DNA from: an uncultured Selenomonas sp.
GTDB taxonomy: Bacteria; Bacillota; Negativicutes; Selenomonadales; Selenomonadaceae
Length of the DNA: 64,000 nucleotides
Direction: 5' to 3'
Assembly (NCBI GenBank): GCA_900552565.1
Contig: USAK01000006.1
Location: forward strand, 1-64,000
Shown: positions 25,062 to 34,853 of the stretch, in pieces
How positions within the stretch are numbered: position 1 is the first letter of the stretch
How the letters are laid out: every line of letters begins with the position of its first letter
Notes under the pieces: generated by a model
The model's database searches: none
Seen by the model: only the letters and a program-made list of their open reading frames with translations
Told to the model about the DNA's origin: nothing
Translations under genes and position numbers: made by a program

Positions 25062-26489
25062 TCAGCAAATCTCTACGAGGTCCATGCCGAGCATCGTGCC
25101 GAGGTCATGGATCTGCTCTTCCGTGATGCGGAAGGAAAGGACCGTGTGATGGCCGCCGCCAGCGTGAATCCACTCCGTCGCGCCCTTCTTCAGGCCGACT
25201 TTCGGCGTCCAGAGCTGTTTAGCGACCGGCAGATGCGGCGTCTCGGCCTCAGCCTTGCGGCAGTCTACCGGATAGCTGATGAGGCGGAAGCCCTCGCGGA
25301 AGTCAGCGACCGTGCAGTCGATGCCTTCGCCGTCGGCACCCGTGAAGACGAGGCGGGCCGGGTCATCCTTGCCGCCGATGTCGAGCGGATGAACTTCAAC
25401 GCGCGGCTTGTCGCTGGCGATGGACGGATCAACCTCGAGCATATGCGCGCCGAGGATAGCTTCGTGGCCTTTGCGCAGGTCAAGCGTGTAATCTTCCATG
25501 AAGACCGTGCGGTCATTGTGAGCCATGATTTTCAGCAGGCGCGTGAGGGCTGCCGTCTTCCAGTCGCCTTCGGCGGCAAAGCCGTAGCCGTCGCGCATGA
25601 GCATCTGGGCAGCAAGGCCCGGCAACTGTTTGAGGCCTTTGAGGTCCTGGAAGTTCGTCGAGAAGGCCGTGTAGCCCTTGTCATCGAGGAATTTCTTGAT
25701 GCCGAGGTACTCGCGCAGCTGGTAGCGTACGGAGCTCTCGAATTTCTCGGCGCTGTTGTTCTGCGGGTTGAACGTGTAGTCTTCCTGCAGTTTCTTGTAT
25801 TCCTTGTCGATGTCCTCTTCGCTGACAGCATCGACTACCTCGACGAGGTCGCCGACCGGCCAATAATCGACCGTCCAGCCGAGCTGGATCTGGGCCTGAA
25901 CTTTATCGCCCTCGGTAACAGCGACATCGCGCATCGTATCGCCGAAGCGGCAGACCTTGATCTTGAAGCTCTCGTTGTAAGCGACGGCCACATCTTCCCA
26001 AGAAGCGATTTCCTGCTGGACTTCTTCATCGCCCCACCAGCCGTAAACGACTTTATTGTTGAGGTGCAGGCGGGCATTGAGGTAGCCGTATTCGCGGTCG
26101 CCATGGGCACTCTGGTTGAGGTTCATGTAGTCAAAATCAATCGTGTCATACGGGATCTTGTTGAGGTACTGCGTGGCGAGGTGCAGCAGCGGCTTCTGCA
26201 GGAGCTTCGTGCCGCGAATCCAGTTCTTGGCCGGAGAGAACGTGTGCATCCACGTGATAACGCCGGCAACTTCATCGTTGTAGTTGACGTCCTTCATGAA
26301 CTGCGTGATGCCGTCGGCCGTCGTCATGACGCCCTTGAATTCAATCGGGTACGGCAGCTTGCCGCTCTCATTGAGCTTCTTGACAATATCTTCAGCATCG
26401 CGGGCAACGTTTTTGAGCTGTTCTTCGCCATAGAGGAACTGCGAACCGGCGACAAACCAGAATTTGTAATCATTCGAGAGTTTCAGCAT
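25062..26489 (-). CDS. araA: L-arabinose isomerase
   Basis: AraA converts L-arabinose to L-ribulose. The 475-residue protein begins [16 protein letters not shown], a hallmark of the family, and has [14 protein letters not shown] and the C-terminal [13 protein letters not shown] block carrying a metal-binding histidine; the acidic ligands lie between ([15 protein letters not shown]). It is the last gene of araE-B-D-A. It stops 36 nt before the convergent terminator. Confidence 0.97.
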   Translation of the reverse strand: MLKLSNDYKFWFVAGSQFLYGEEQLKNVARDAEDIVKKLNESGKLPYPIEFKGVMTTADGITQFMKDVNYNDEVAGVITWMHTFSPAKNWIRGTKLLQKPLLHLATQYLNKIPYDTIDFDYMNLNQSAHGDREYGYLNARLHLNNKVVYGWWGDEEVQQEIASWEDVAVAYNESFKIKVCRFGDTMRDVAVTEGDKVQAQIQLGWTVDYWPVGDLVEVVDAVSEEDIDKEYKKLQEDYTFNPQNNSAEKFESSVRYQLREYLGIKKFLDDKGYTAFSTNFQDLKGLKQLPGLAAQMLMRDGYGFAAEGDWKTAALTRLLKIMAHNDRTVFMEDYTLDLRKGHEAILGAHMLEVDPSIASDKPRVEVHPLDIGGKDDPARLVFTGADGEGIDCTVADFREGFRLISYPVDCRKAEAETPHLPVAKQLWTPKVGLKKGATEWIHAGGGHHTVLSFRITEEQIHDLGTMLGMDLVEIC

Positions 26490-26556
26490 GATATGGACTT
26501 CCCTTCTGAAATCAATTTTCCTAAAACCTAAATGCGAAATGCAAACCTAACAATCT

Positions 26557-27285
26557 TTATTTATGGGTGGCACCGCTCTTGGACTTGGCATTGTTCTGCC
26601 CGTAATAAGCGTTGGCTCCGTGTTTGCGATAATAATGCTTGTCCAAGAGGAACTGCGGCACGCGGATATCGGCACGCGTGAGCTGCAGGGCATGGTAATT
26701 CATCTCGGCGACGACTTCGAGAATCTTCGCATTCTCGACGGCCTTCTTGGGGCTCGGCCCCCAAGTGAACGGACCATGCTGCTTGACGAGAACGGCCGGT
26801 ACTGCATCGGGATCGATGCCGTATTCCTTGAAGGTACGGACGATGACCTTGCCCGTGTTCTCTTCATAGGCTTCCTCGATTTCCTGCTTCGTCAGGGCAT
26901 CGGTCACAGGCACATCGCCGTAGAATGTATCGGCATGCGTCGTGCCGAGGGCCTCAATCGGCACACCGGCTTCGGCAAACGAGACAGCCCATTTGGAATG
27001 CGTGTGCACCACGGCCTTGATGTTTGGGAAGGCCTTGTAAAGCACAAGGTGCGTCATCGTATCGCTCGAAGGATTCATCTCGCCTTCGACGACATGGCCC
27101 TCAAGGTCGACGACGACCATGTCCGAAGGCTTGAGGTCCTCATACGGTACGCCCGACGGCTTGATGACAAAGAGGTTCTTCTCGCGGTCGATGCCGGAGA
27201 CATTGCCCCAGGTAAACGTGACGATGCCGAGCTTTGGCAGCATCATGTTGGCTTCATAAACTTCCTGTTTGAGTTCTTCTAACAT
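26557..27285 (-). CDS. araD: L-ribulose-5-phosphate 4-epimerase
   Basis: A class II aldolase-fold, zinc-dependent epimerase of 242 residues that makes D-xylulose 5-phosphate. Landmarks are TWGNVSGIDREKNLFVIKPSG near residue 25, VVHTHSKWAVSFAEAG with the zinc histidines, GTTHADTFYGDVP and VLVKQHGPFTWG. It lies between araB and araA. Confidence 0.95.
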   Translation of the reverse strand: MLEELKQEVYEANMMLPKLGIVTFTWGNVSGIDREKNLFVIKPSGVPYEDLKPSDMVVVDLEGHVVEGEMNPSSDTMTHLVLYKAFPNIKAVVHTHSKWAVSFAEAGVPIEALGTTHADTFYGDVPVTDALTKQEIEEAYEENTGKVIVRTFKEYGIDPDAVPAVLVKQHGPFTWGPSPKKAVENAKILEVVAEMNYHALQLTRADIRVPQFLLDKHYYRKHGANAYYGQNNAKSKSGATHK

Positions 27286-27321
27286 ATATAACTAGGATCC
27301 TTTCCACCTGACAAATCGAAT

Positions 27322-28935
27322 TTATGCTTCCGTCTGGTCGGGAACATCCCTGCCAGCCTGACGTTCGACCTCAAGGCCAGCCTTGTACGCCGCGATGAAT
27401 TTCTGGCAGCCGAGACGACCTTCTTCGGTCGGCAGCAGCGTCGAGCTCTCCGGATTGTGGAAGACATCGTCGTCGAGGAAATCCGCCAGAGCTTTTTCGC
27501 CATGCCATTTGGCAAAGACAGCGAGCACAGCCATGCCCCACGGACCGCCTTCGCCGGCCGTCTCCATGACGGTAATCGGCAGGCCGAGGCAATCAGCGAG
27601 TACCTGCTGACCGATGATTGGCGTCTTGAAGAGGCCGCCTTGGGCAATCATGACATCTGTCTGCACGCCCTCTTCTTTGACGAGGATATCCATGCCGATT
27701 TTCAGCGGGGCGAAGCAGCCATAGAGCTGGGCCAGCATAAAGTTTGCCAGATTCATCTTGCTGTGCGGCGTGCGTACGAAGAGCGGACGGCCCGTCTCGA
27801 CATCCGTGATATTCTCACCCGAAAGGCAGCTGTAGTTGAGCAGTCCGCCGGCGTCACGGTCGGCCTTCTGCGAGGCTTCAAACAGCGTCCGGTAAAGCTT
27901 CGCCGGCGTCTGGCCGTGGCCGATGAGCTCAGCAAATTCACCGAACAGCTGGACCCAGGCATTGAGGTCGCTCGAGCAGTTGTTCGTGTGAACCATGGCC
28001 ACCGGAGCGCCGTCCGGCGTCGTCACGATATCGATATCGCGGTGAACGGCCTTCAAGGGGGCATCGAGTACATTCATCGAAAAAGCCGAGGTGCCGACGG
28101 AAATATTGCCCGTGCGTTTGCGCACCGCATTCGTCGCGACCATGCCCGTGCCGGCATCGCCTTCCGGCGGTGCCATGAGAGCCCCCGGTTCAAGCTTGCC
28201 CGTCGGGTCGAGGAGCCAGGCGCCTTCCTTCGTCAGCTGGCCGGCCTTTTTGCCTGCGCGCAGCGGTGTCGGCAGAATATCTTGAAGCTGCCACGGATAT
28301 TTCTTTACTTCAGCGAGTGCGGAGAACTTCTCCATCATCGCGGCATCGTAAGTACCCGACTTCTCGTCAATCGGGAACATGCCCGACGCATCGCCGATGC
28401 CGAGAACTTTCTCGCCGCAAAGCTGCCAATGCACGTAACCGGCCAGCGTCGTCAGGAACGCGATGTCCTTGACATGAGATTCATCCTTGAGGATGGCCTG
28501 ATAGAGATGCGCGATGCTCCAGCGCTGCGGGATATTGAAGCCGAAGAGCTTCGTGAGCTTTTCCGCGGCCTCGCCCGTGATGTTGTTGCGCCACGTGCGG
28601 AACGGCGCGAGCTGCTTGCCGTCCTTGTCAAACGGCAGATAGCCGTGCATCATGGCACTGACGCCAATGGAGCCGAGCGTTTTGATTTCGACATGATAGC
28701 GGCTCTGCACGTCAGCCGTCAGGCTGTGGAAGCAGTCCTCGATGCCGAGCCAGACTTTTGCGAGGTCGTACGTCCAGATGCCGTCGACAAGCTGGTTTTC
28801 CCAGCCGTAGCTCGTCGAAGCCAGCGTCTCGCAGTCTTCATTGACCAGCACCATCTTGATATTCGTCGAGCCGAGCTCCAGACCGAGGGCCGTGCGGCCC
28901 TCCTCTATCGCTGCAGCATTTTTCTTCAAATCCAT
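27322..28935 (-). CDS. araB: L-ribulokinase-type FGGY kinase
   Basis: A 537-residue FGGY-family carbohydrate kinase with ATP-binding LGLELGSTNIKMVLVN at residues 17-32, GSIGVSAMMHGYLPF in the sugar domain and GGLFKTPIIGQQVLAD plus AGEGGPWGMAVLA in the C-terminal half. It differs from the E. coli AraB pattern and resembles the divergent ribulokinases of anaerobic Firmicutes. Context between araE and araD supports L-ribulose phosphorylation. Confidence 0.88.
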   Translation of the reverse strand: MDLKKNAAAIEEGRTALGLELGSTNIKMVLVNEDCETLASTSYGWENQLVDGIWTYDLAKVWLGIEDCFHSLTADVQSRYHVEIKTLGSIGVSAMMHGYLPFDKDGKQLAPFRTWRNNITGEAAEKLTKLFGFNIPQRWSIAHLYQAILKDESHVKDIAFLTTLAGYVHWQLCGEKVLGIGDASGMFPIDEKSGTYDAAMMEKFSALAEVKKYPWQLQDILPTPLRAGKKAGQLTKEGAWLLDPTGKLEPGALMAPPEGDAGTGMVATNAVRKRTGNISVGTSAFSMNVLDAPLKAVHRDIDIVTTPDGAPVAMVHTNNCSSDLNAWVQLFGEFAELIGHGQTPAKLYRTLFEASQKADRDAGGLLNYSCLSGENITDVETGRPLFVRTPHSKMNLANFMLAQLYGCFAPLKIGMDILVKEEGVQTDVMIAQGGLFKTPIIGQQVLADCLGLPITVMETAGEGGPWGMAVLAVFAKWHGEKALADFLDDDVFHNPESSTLLPTEEGRLGCQKFIAAYKAGLEVERQAGRDVPDQTEA

Positions 28936-28964
28936 GATAAATTTCCCCTTGCTGTATTGCGCTC

Positions 28965-30380
28965 TTATGCGTTGCGCATCGATGCCTCAGCTGCTTTTTT
29001 CGTACCAGCAGCTTCAATTTCCTCAAGCGTATGACCGCGCGTTTCCGGTACGCAGTTGCGGATAAAGGCAACACCGAGCAGGCAGATGACGCCGAAGATG
29101 GCAAATACAGCAGCCTGCGAGAACGATGCTGTCATGATGGGGAACAGCAGACCAACGAGGAACGAACCAATCCAGTTGAACGAAGATGCAAGACCGGCAG
29201 CACGGCCGCGGATGGCCAGCGGGAAAATCTCACCGACAATGACCCACGTAAGCGGAGCCCAGGTGAAAGAATAGAACGCGACATAAACGCAGAGGAAGAA
29301 GACAATCATCATCGGGTCTGCATCCGGGATGATGCTGTTGATGACAGCCGGCAGGATGAACGAAAGCCCCATGATCGTGCCGCCCACCGTCAGCAGGGTG
29401 CGGCGGTTGAATTTATCTGCAATAACAAGGAAAATCAGAGAGCCAAGGACGAGCAGGATGCCCTGGATGATTGGCCACATGAGCTGGGAGCTGGCAGCCT
29501 GGCCCGTTGCCTTTTCGACAATCAGCGGGATATAGTAGAAGATTGCGTTAGCACCCTGGAACTGCTGGAAAGCAGCGACACCGACACCGGCAGTTACGAG
29601 GTAGCGGTATTTATCCGAGAACAGCGTAGCAAGCGACGGCTCTTTGATATTGGCTTCCGTAGCCGTCATATTCTTGATATCGGCAAGCTCTGCTTCGACT
29701 TCGTCCTTCGTATTACGGATGTAACCGAGCACACGGCGAGCCTCATCCACAAGACCATGCTTTACGAGGAAACGCGGGGATTCCGGCAGGCGCAGAACGC
29801 CAAGGAACAGGATGATGGCCGGCACAGCGGCAAGACCGAGCATGAGTCTCCAGGCCAGCGTTTCCGGGAAATCCTTTAAGAGATAATCAACGACGTAGGA
29901 AAGCAGCATGCCCGAGACAATCATCGTCTGGTTCAGGCCGGAAAGACGGCCGCGAAGACGTGCCGGCGCCATCTCCGACATATAAGCCGGAACAAGGGCA
30001 GAAGCCGCACCGACGGCCAGGCCCAAGAGGATGCGGACGCCGATGAGGTAATACTCGCCATCGTGCGGTGCAATACCAGAAAGGATGGAACCGACGACAA
30101 AGATAATGGCCGAGATGAGAATCATCTTGCGGCGGCCGAGACGGTCGGAAAGCTGCCCTGCCATCGCGCCGCCAAAAATAGCACCGAACATGACCGCTGA
30201 AGTGATCCAGCCGATGATGCCTGCATTGCCCTGAAGATTCCAATCGTTCTGCAGGAACGGCAGCGCACCGGTCATGACGCCGATATCATAACCAAAGAGG
30301 ATACCTCCGAAGGAACCAAAGAAATAAATGAATGCACTGGGGATTTTCTTCTCCGGCGCATTGCCTGTGCTTGTTACCAT
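28965..30380 (-). CDS. araE: Sugar:H+ symporter, AraE-like (MFS sugar porter)
   Basis: A 471-residue twelve-helix sugar porter. Family signatures are FGYDIGVMTGALPF, DRLGRRKM between helices 2 and 3, PESPRFLVKHG after helix 6, QQFQGANAIFYY in helix 7, and PETRGHTLEEIE at the end. It heads the arabinose operon, so L-arabinose is the likely substrate. The leader contains a strong promoter and a LacI-type operator candidate. Confidence 0.92.
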   Translation of the reverse strand: MVTSTGNAPEKKIPSAFIYFFGSFGGILFGYDIGVMTGALPFLQNDWNLQGNAGIIGWITSAVMFGAIFGGAMAGQLSDRLGRRKMILISAIIFVVGSILSGIAPHDGEYYLIGVRILLGLAVGAASALVPAYMSEMAPARLRGRLSGLNQTMIVSGMLLSYVVDYLLKDFPETLAWRLMLGLAAVPAIILFLGVLRLPESPRFLVKHGLVDEARRVLGYIRNTKDEVEAELADIKNMTATEANIKEPSLATLFSDKYRYLVTAGVGVAAFQQFQGANAIFYYIPLIVEKATGQAASSQLMWPIIQGILLVLGSLIFLVIADKFNRRTLLTVGGTIMGLSFILPAVINSIIPDADPMMIVFFLCVYVAFYSFTWAPLTWVIVGEIFPLAIRGRAAGLASSFNWIGSFLVGLLFPIMTASFSQAAVFAIFGVICLLGVAFIRNCVPETRGHTLEEIEAAGTKKAAEASMRNA

Positions 30381-30423
30381 TTCTTATCTCTCCTTTGTTC
30401 GAAATTCTTTTGTTTCGCTCTTT

Positions 30424-30437
30424 TGTGTTCGAGCACA
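30424..30437. promoter_or_regulatory. Candidate operator of the arabinose operon
   Basis: TGTGTTCGAGCACA is a 14-bp dyad with one mismatched pair, located just downstream of the araE -10. A related TGTTCGAA lies near 30397. This fits a LacI-family repressor site. Confidence 0.5.
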
Positions 30438-30449
30438 TTTCATGGTTTT

Positions 30450-30478
30450 AATATAGCACGATAGTTTTTTATTGTCAA
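30450..30478 (-). promoter_or_regulatory. araE operon promoter
   Basis: TTGACA (30473-30478), 17-nt spacer, TATATT (30450-30455) on the minus strand, 70 nt before araE. Confidence 0.82.
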
Positions 30479-30554
30479 TCTATTTTTATTGTTTTTTATT
30501 TTTAGCGGCTTGTGTTATTCATGTTGCTATATTGATTGATCTGTTTTATTATAG

Positions 30555-30609
30555 AAAAAAGACAGGCACAGAAGCGTATGGATTCATCCATGCTTCCATG
30601 CCTGTCTTC
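30555..30609 (-). terminator. Terminator of purA
   Basis: The minus strand has AAGACAGGCA paired with TGCCTGTCTT around a longer loop with internal pairing (TGGAAGCATGG/CATACGCTTC-like), followed by TTTTTTC. Confidence 0.8.
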
Positions 30610-30652
30610 ATTTATATCCGTTTATATGCTCAGATTCCCTATGCCGAAGCAA

Positions 30653-31939
30653 TCAGAAAATATCGTTGGCAATGACGATTGTCTCGTCGCGGTTCGGACC
30701 GACGGAAACAATGCCGAGGGCAATGCCCGTGACTTCTGCCATGCGCTCGAGATATTTCTTCGCATTCTCCGGCAGGTCTTCGTACTTGCGGACTTTCGTG
30801 ATATCGCATTTCCAGCCCTTGAACGTCTCATAGACCGGCTCGACTTCAGCGAGAACTTTGAGGCTGGCCGGAATCTCGTTGAGCAGTTCGCCCTTGTACT
30901 TATAGCCAACGCACATCTTGATTTCATCGAAGTCATCAAGGATATCGAGGCGCGTGACAGCCATGTAGTCAATGCCCGAAAGGATGCCGGCATAGCGGAC
31001 TACGCAGGCATCGAGCCAGCCCGTGCGGCGCGGACGGCCCGTAACAACGCCGTATTCATGACCAGTCTCGCGCAGCTTGTTGCCGATTTCGTTGAGCTGT
31101 TCCGTCGGGAACGGACCTTCGCCAACGCGCGTGCAGTAAGCTTTGACAATGCCGACGACCTTGTCGATTTTCTGCGGGGCTACGCCGGCACCAATGCCGA
31201 CACCGCCGGAAATCGGATGCGAAGCCGTGACGTACGGATACGTGCCGTAGTCGATATCAAGCATCGTTGCCTGAGCACCCTCGAAGAGGATTTTGCGGCC
31301 GGCTTTGATTTCTTCATCGAGCAGGGCAATCGTATCGCAGACATACGGACGCAGGCGGTCAGCATAGCCATTGTACTCGTTGAGGATTTCGTCGTAGTCG
31401 AGCGGCTCGTGGCCGTAGAGCAGTTTGAGCTCGCGGTTCTTGATGGCGAGGTTTTCTTTGAGGCGTTTGGCGAATTCTTCCTTATCGATGAAATCGCAGA
31501 CGCGGATGCCGATGCGGTTGTCGCGGTCGACATAGCACGGGCCGATGCCGTTATGCGTCGTGCCGACTTTGCCCTTGCCGCGCGCCTCATCCGAGAGCTG
31601 GTCGATCAGGCAGTGATACGGCAGGACGAGCTGTGCGCGGTTGCTGATGCGGATGCCGGAAAGGTCAATGCCGCGCTCAGCGAGACTGTCCATCTCCTGC
31701 AACATGATTTTCGGATTGAAGGCTACGCCATTGCCGACGACGCAGTGCGAACCCTTGAAGAGGATGCCCGACGGCATCAGGCGAAGTTTATAATCAACGC
31801 CATCGACGACGACCGTATGGCCGGCGTTGCTGCCGCCCTGAAAACGTACGACTGTATCGGCCTGCTGTGCGAGATAATCGACGATCTTGCCCTTGCCTTC
31901 ATCGCCCCACTGGGTGCCCGTTACTACTACTGTTGACAT
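30653..31939 (-). CDS. purA: Adenylosuccinate synthetase
   Basis: PurA joins IMP and aspartate using GTP, the first committed step to AMP. The GTP-binding GTQWGDEGKGKIVD motif is at residues 8-21 and GSNAGHTVVVDG follows; VTGRPRRTGWLD and LDILDDFDEIKMCVGY complete the pattern. Length 428 is standard. It follows purB with a hairpin between them; only a ribosome binding site (AAAGGAGAG), not a new promoter, is visible. Confidence 0.97.
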   Translation of the reverse strand: MSTVVVTGTQWGDEGKGKIVDYLAQQADTVVRFQGGSNAGHTVVVDGVDYKLRLMPSGILFKGSHCVVGNGVAFNPKIMLQEMDSLAERGIDLSGIRISNRAQLVLPYHCLIDQLSDEARGKGKVGTTHNGIGPCYVDRDNRIGIRVCDFIDKEEFAKRLKENLAIKNRELKLLYGHEPLDYDEILNEYNGYADRLRPYVCDTIALLDEEIKAGRKILFEGAQATMLDIDYGTYPYVTASHPISGGVGIGAGVAPQKIDKVVGIVKAYCTRVGEGPFPTEQLNEIGNKLRETGHEYGVVTGRPRRTGWLDACVVRYAGILSGIDYMAVTRLDILDDFDEIKMCVGYKYKGELLNEIPASLKVLAEVEPVYETFKGWKCDITKVRKYEDLPENAKKYLERMAEVTGIALGIVSVGPNRDETIVIANDIF

Positions 31940-31968
31940 AATCTGTCTCTCCTTTATGAATCGACATA

Positions 31969-32004
31969 GAAAAGCCTTCTCCCCGCGGGGAGAAGAGGCT
32001 TTCT
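31969..32004 (-). terminator. Hairpin between purB and purA
   Basis: The minus strand reads AAAGCC(T)CTTCTCCCC paired with GGGGAGAAGGCTTT and then TTC. It may partly terminate purB transcription and reduce purA read-through. Confidence 0.65.
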
Positions 32005-32033
32005 TTCATTTATTCAATTGCTCCTGAGCGATA

Positions 32034-33326
32034 TCAGAGGCCAAAGCGCTCGAAAATCATATCGACATGGCGCAGGAAATACTTGTAATCGAAGCAGTCA
32101 TCGATTTCTTCCTTCGACAGGTACTTCGTGATATCCGGGTCGTTTTCAACGCTCGTGCGGAAGTCCTGACCTTCCATCCAGCGTTTCATAGCGTTGCGCT
32201 GTACCCACTTGTAGGCATCTTCACGCAGTACGCCTTTGTCGACAACCGACAGCAGGATGCGCTGGCTGTAGATGAGGCCGCCCGTGCGCTGCATGTTGTG
32301 AAGCATCTTTTCCGGATAGACGAGCAGCTTATCGATGATATCCGTGAGCTTCGTCGTGCAGTAATCGAGGTTGATCGAGGAATCCGGCAGGATGACGCGT
32401 TCAACGGAGGAATGCGAGATGTCGCGCTCATGCCAGAGCGTGATGTCTTCCAGAGCTGCAACGGCATTGCCGCGGTTCAGGCGGGCCATGCCCGAGATGC
32501 GCTCGCAGTTGATTGGGTTGCGCTTATGCGGCATAGCCGAGGAACCCTTCTGTCCCGGGGAGAAGTACTCTTCTGCCTCACGGATATCCGTGCGCTGCAG
32601 GTTGCGGACTTCCGTCGCAATCTTCTCAAGCGTCGAGGAGCAGATGGCAATGGCCGTAACGAATTCTGCATGACGGTCACGCTGGATAACCTGCGTAGCG
32701 AGACGGACCGGCGTCAGGCCGAGCGTCTTGCCGACCATCTGCTCGATTTTCGGGTCAATGTTGGAGTACGTGCCGACAGCACCCGAAAGCTTGCAGACCG
32801 AGACGATTTTCTTGGCATGCTCCATGCGCTCGATATCGCGCTCGATTTCAGCGCTCCAGAGCAGCATCTTGAGGCCGAACGTCATCGGTTCAGCATGGAT
32901 GCCATGCGTGCGGCCAATGCACGGCGTATGTTTGAATTCCTTAGCGCGGCGGCGCAGGACCTCACGGAATTTCTTAAGGTCGTCGAGAAGGATATCGCAG
33001 GCATCGCGCATCATCATGCAGATAGCCGTATCCTTGACGTCCGAAGAAGTCAGGCCTTTGTGGATATACTTGGAATCATCACCGACATTCTCTGCCACAT
33101 TCGTCAGGAATGCAATGATATCATGATGCGTAACAGACTCAATCTCGTGGATGCGGTTGACGTCAAACTTTGCTTTTGCACGGATGTTCTTTGCGGCCTC
33201 TTTCGGGATCTCGCCAAGCTCAGCCATAGCATCGCAAGCAGCCATCTCAACATTCAGGATCTGCTGCCACTCATTTTCGATAGACCAGAGATGGCCCATT
33301 TCCGGATTGGTATAACGCTCGATCAT
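32034..33326 (-). CDS. purB: Adenylosuccinate lyase
   Basis: PurB cleaves SAICAR and adenylosuccinate with release of fumarate. It is a fumarase/aspartase superfamily enzyme; the catalytic loop GSSAMPHKRNPI is near residue 261, and RTHGIHAEPMTFG near residue 137 carries the acid-site histidine. The 430-residue length matches the Bacillus-type enzyme. ATG is preceded by GAGGAGGAAAT. It leads a purB-purA unit with a long 5' leader. Confidence 0.97.
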   Translation of the reverse strand: MIERYTNPEMGHLWSIENEWQQILNVEMAACDAMAELGEIPKEAAKNIRAKAKFDVNRIHEIESVTHHDIIAFLTNVAENVGDDSKYIHKGLTSSDVKDTAICMMMRDACDILLDDLKKFREVLRRRAKEFKHTPCIGRTHGIHAEPMTFGLKMLLWSAEIERDIERMEHAKKIVSVCKLSGAVGTYSNIDPKIEQMVGKTLGLTPVRLATQVIQRDRHAEFVTAIAICSSTLEKIATEVRNLQRTDIREAEEYFSPGQKGSSAMPHKRNPINCERISGMARLNRGNAVAALEDITLWHERDISHSSVERVILPDSSINLDYCTTKLTDIIDKLLVYPEKMLHNMQRTGGLIYSQRILLSVVDKGVLREDAYKWVQRNAMKRWMEGQDFRTSVENDPDITKYLSKEEIDDCFDYKYFLRHVDMIFERFGL

Positions 33327-33486
33327 TTAGTGATTTCCTCCTCAATTTCCTGGCGGCATCTCTGCACCGCGGAAGTGAAAACACGACGAAAAAACTCAAA
33401 TTGACTTTTCCTCCGCCTATACTGACGGTCTTACCTATGAAAAGCCTCATTTTGAGTTTGGAGAAGTTACCGATATTCCCTTTTCT
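33327..33486 (-). promoter_or_regulatory. purB leader with possible attenuator hairpin
   Basis: About 155 nt lie between the promoter and purB. On the minus strand AAACTCAAA (33451-33459) can pair with TTTGAGTTT (33392-33400), which is directly followed by a T-run, as in an intrinsic terminator. An alternative pairing of ACTTCTCC with GGAGGAAAAGT within the loop could act as antiterminator. It does not match the purine riboswitch core. Confidence 0.45.
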
Positions 33487-33516
33487 ATCATATCATTTTG
33501 CAAGGGCCAGTGTCAA
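33487..33516 (-). promoter_or_regulatory. purB promoter
   Basis: TTGACA (33511-33516), 18-nt spacer, TATGAT (33487-33492) on the minus strand. Confidence 0.72.
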
Positions 33517-33558
33517 CGGCAGAGGCATTTCCCTTATATAATAGAAGGAATCCGGCAG

Positions 33559-33583
33559 AAAAAAAGGCCTCAGATGAGGTCTT
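33559..33583 (-). terminator. Terminator of the GNAT/ABC operon
   Basis: The stem GACCTCA/TGAGGCC is followed by a run of seven T on the minus strand and overlaps the GNAT stop codon. Confidence 0.75.
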
Positions 33584-34058
33584 TGCGCAGATAAACCGTG
33601 CGGTGCTGTTTCCCCGGCAGCTGCACTTCGCGAAAGGCGCGGAAACCGAGCTTCTCGTACATACGCCGCAGCCACGGATGGCTCGTCGCCGTGCCCAGCG
33701 TCACGAAGGGAACCTTAAGCTGCTTTTTGAGAACTTCTTCCAGAACGAGATTGATGAGCTTTGAGGCATAGCCTTTATGCATATGCTCCGGTGCCGTGAC
33801 GACCTGCCCGATATGCGGCACGCCCTCGGGCCCGGGATTTGGTCCCCACGGCATGCGCAGGGAAACGGCGCTGACGAGCACATCCCCTTCAAACAGGCCG
33901 TACGTGGGATTCTTTGCGAGCCATTCGCGCTCCTGTTCTTTCGTCGCCGTAATCGCGGAAAAAGAAATCGGGTACTTCTTATCCGTCTGATAGCCCTCGT
34001 GCAGCACGTGGTAATAAGCATCGAGGTCATTTTCGCCGAGTTCACGGTATGTTGTCAT
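33570..34058 (-). CDS. GNAT-family N-acetyltransferase
   Basis: A 162-residue GNAT enzyme that would transfer an acetyl group from acetyl-CoA. The acetyl-CoA-binding segment is VVTAPEHMHKGYASKLINLVLEEV, and WLRRMYEKLGFRAFREVQ is the typical C-terminal part. It is the last gene of an operon with an amino acid importer and an MmgE/PrpD protein; in the Bacillus yxe operon a GNAT (YxeL) acetylates S-(2-succino)cysteine. A similar job here is inference. ATG has GGAGGAGAGAGG upstream. Confidence 0.85.
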   Translation of the reverse strand: MTTYRELGENDLDAYYHVLHEGYQTDKKYPISFSAITATKEQEREWLAKNPTYGLFEGDVLVSAVSLRMPWGPNPGPEGVPHIGQVVTAPEHMHKGYASKLINLVLEEVLKKQLKVPFVTLGTATSHPWLRRMYEKLGFRAFREVQLPGKQHRTVYLRKDLI

Positions 34059-34085
34059 CCTCTCTCCTCCATTTCCTGCAAGAAT

Positions 34086-34853
34086 TTATATACCAGCACC
34101 GTCGCGCAGCACATTGCCGCCAAGATAGCGGTTGAGGAATGCCTTCGTGCGTTCTTCACGCGGATGTACGAGAACTTCTTCAGGCGTCCCCGTCTCGACC
34201 ACGGAGCCGCCTTCCATAAAGACAATTTGGTCAGCGACTTCACGGGCAAAGGCAATCTCATGCGTCACGATAATCATCGTGACCTTGAGTTTCTTCGCGA
34301 CGTCGCGGATAACCGACAGGACCTCGCCGACAAGCTCCGGGTCAAGGGCACTCGTCGGCTCGTCAAACAGGATGACCTGCGGATTGACCGCCAGCGCCCT
34401 TGCGATACCGACGCGCTGCTGCTGGCCGCCCGAGAGCTGCGCCGGATATTTTTCGGCGTGCTCTGCCATGCCAACCTGCCGCAGGAGTTCTTCTGCTTTC
34501 GCGCGCGCGGCTGATTTTTTTTGGCCCTGCACCGTCACCAGTGCTTCCATGACATTTTCAAGTGCTGTCATATTGGAAAACAGATTGTACGACTGGAAGA
34601 CCATGGCCGTCTGGCGGCGCACGGCAAGAATCTCCTTGTGCGAAGCGCCGTGGAGGTCATAGCTCTGGTCATTGATGTAGAGGCGTCCGCCATCGGCACG
34701 CCCCAAAAAATTAATTGTGCGCAGGAAAGTCGTCTTGCCGCTGCCCGAAGGCCCGAGAATGACGGTCACACTGCCCGTCGGCACCGTCATGCTGATATCC
34801 TTCAGGATGACTTTATCGCCAAAGGCTTTTTTTACATGTTCCAATTTTATCAT
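34086..34853 (-). CDS. Polar amino acid ABC transporter, ATP-binding protein
   Basis: A 255-residue ATPase of the polar amino acid uptake family. Walker A is GPSGSGKTT, Q-loop MVFQSYNLF, signature LSGGQQQRVGIARAL, Walker B VILFDEPTSALDPE, and switch histidine in VTHEIAFAREVAD. ATG at 34853 overlaps the permease stop (ATGA). Its closest known relatives by pattern are cystine and glutamine importers. Confidence 0.94.
   Translation of the reverse strand: MIKLEHVKKAFGDKVILKDISMTVPTGSVTVILGPSGSGKTTFLRTINFLGRADGGRLYINDQSYDLHGASHKEILAVRRQTAMVFQSYNLFSNMTALENVMEALVTVQGQKKSAARAKAEELLRQVGMAEHAEKYPAQLSGGQQQRVGIARALAVNPQVILFDEPTSALDPELVGEVLSVIRDVAKKLKVTMIIVTHEIAFAREVADQIVFMEGGSVVETGTPEEVLVHPREERTKAFLNRYLGGNVLRDGAGI

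Noticed and set aside
27457..29034. A 525-residue open frame on the plus strand opposite araB
   Set aside because: Mirror of the kinase gene; no domain motifs and Arg/Ala/Asp-rich composition typical of antisense frames.
33327..33486. Purine riboswitch in the purB leader
   Set aside because: The conserved three-way junction core is not present; only a general hairpin with a T-run is seen.
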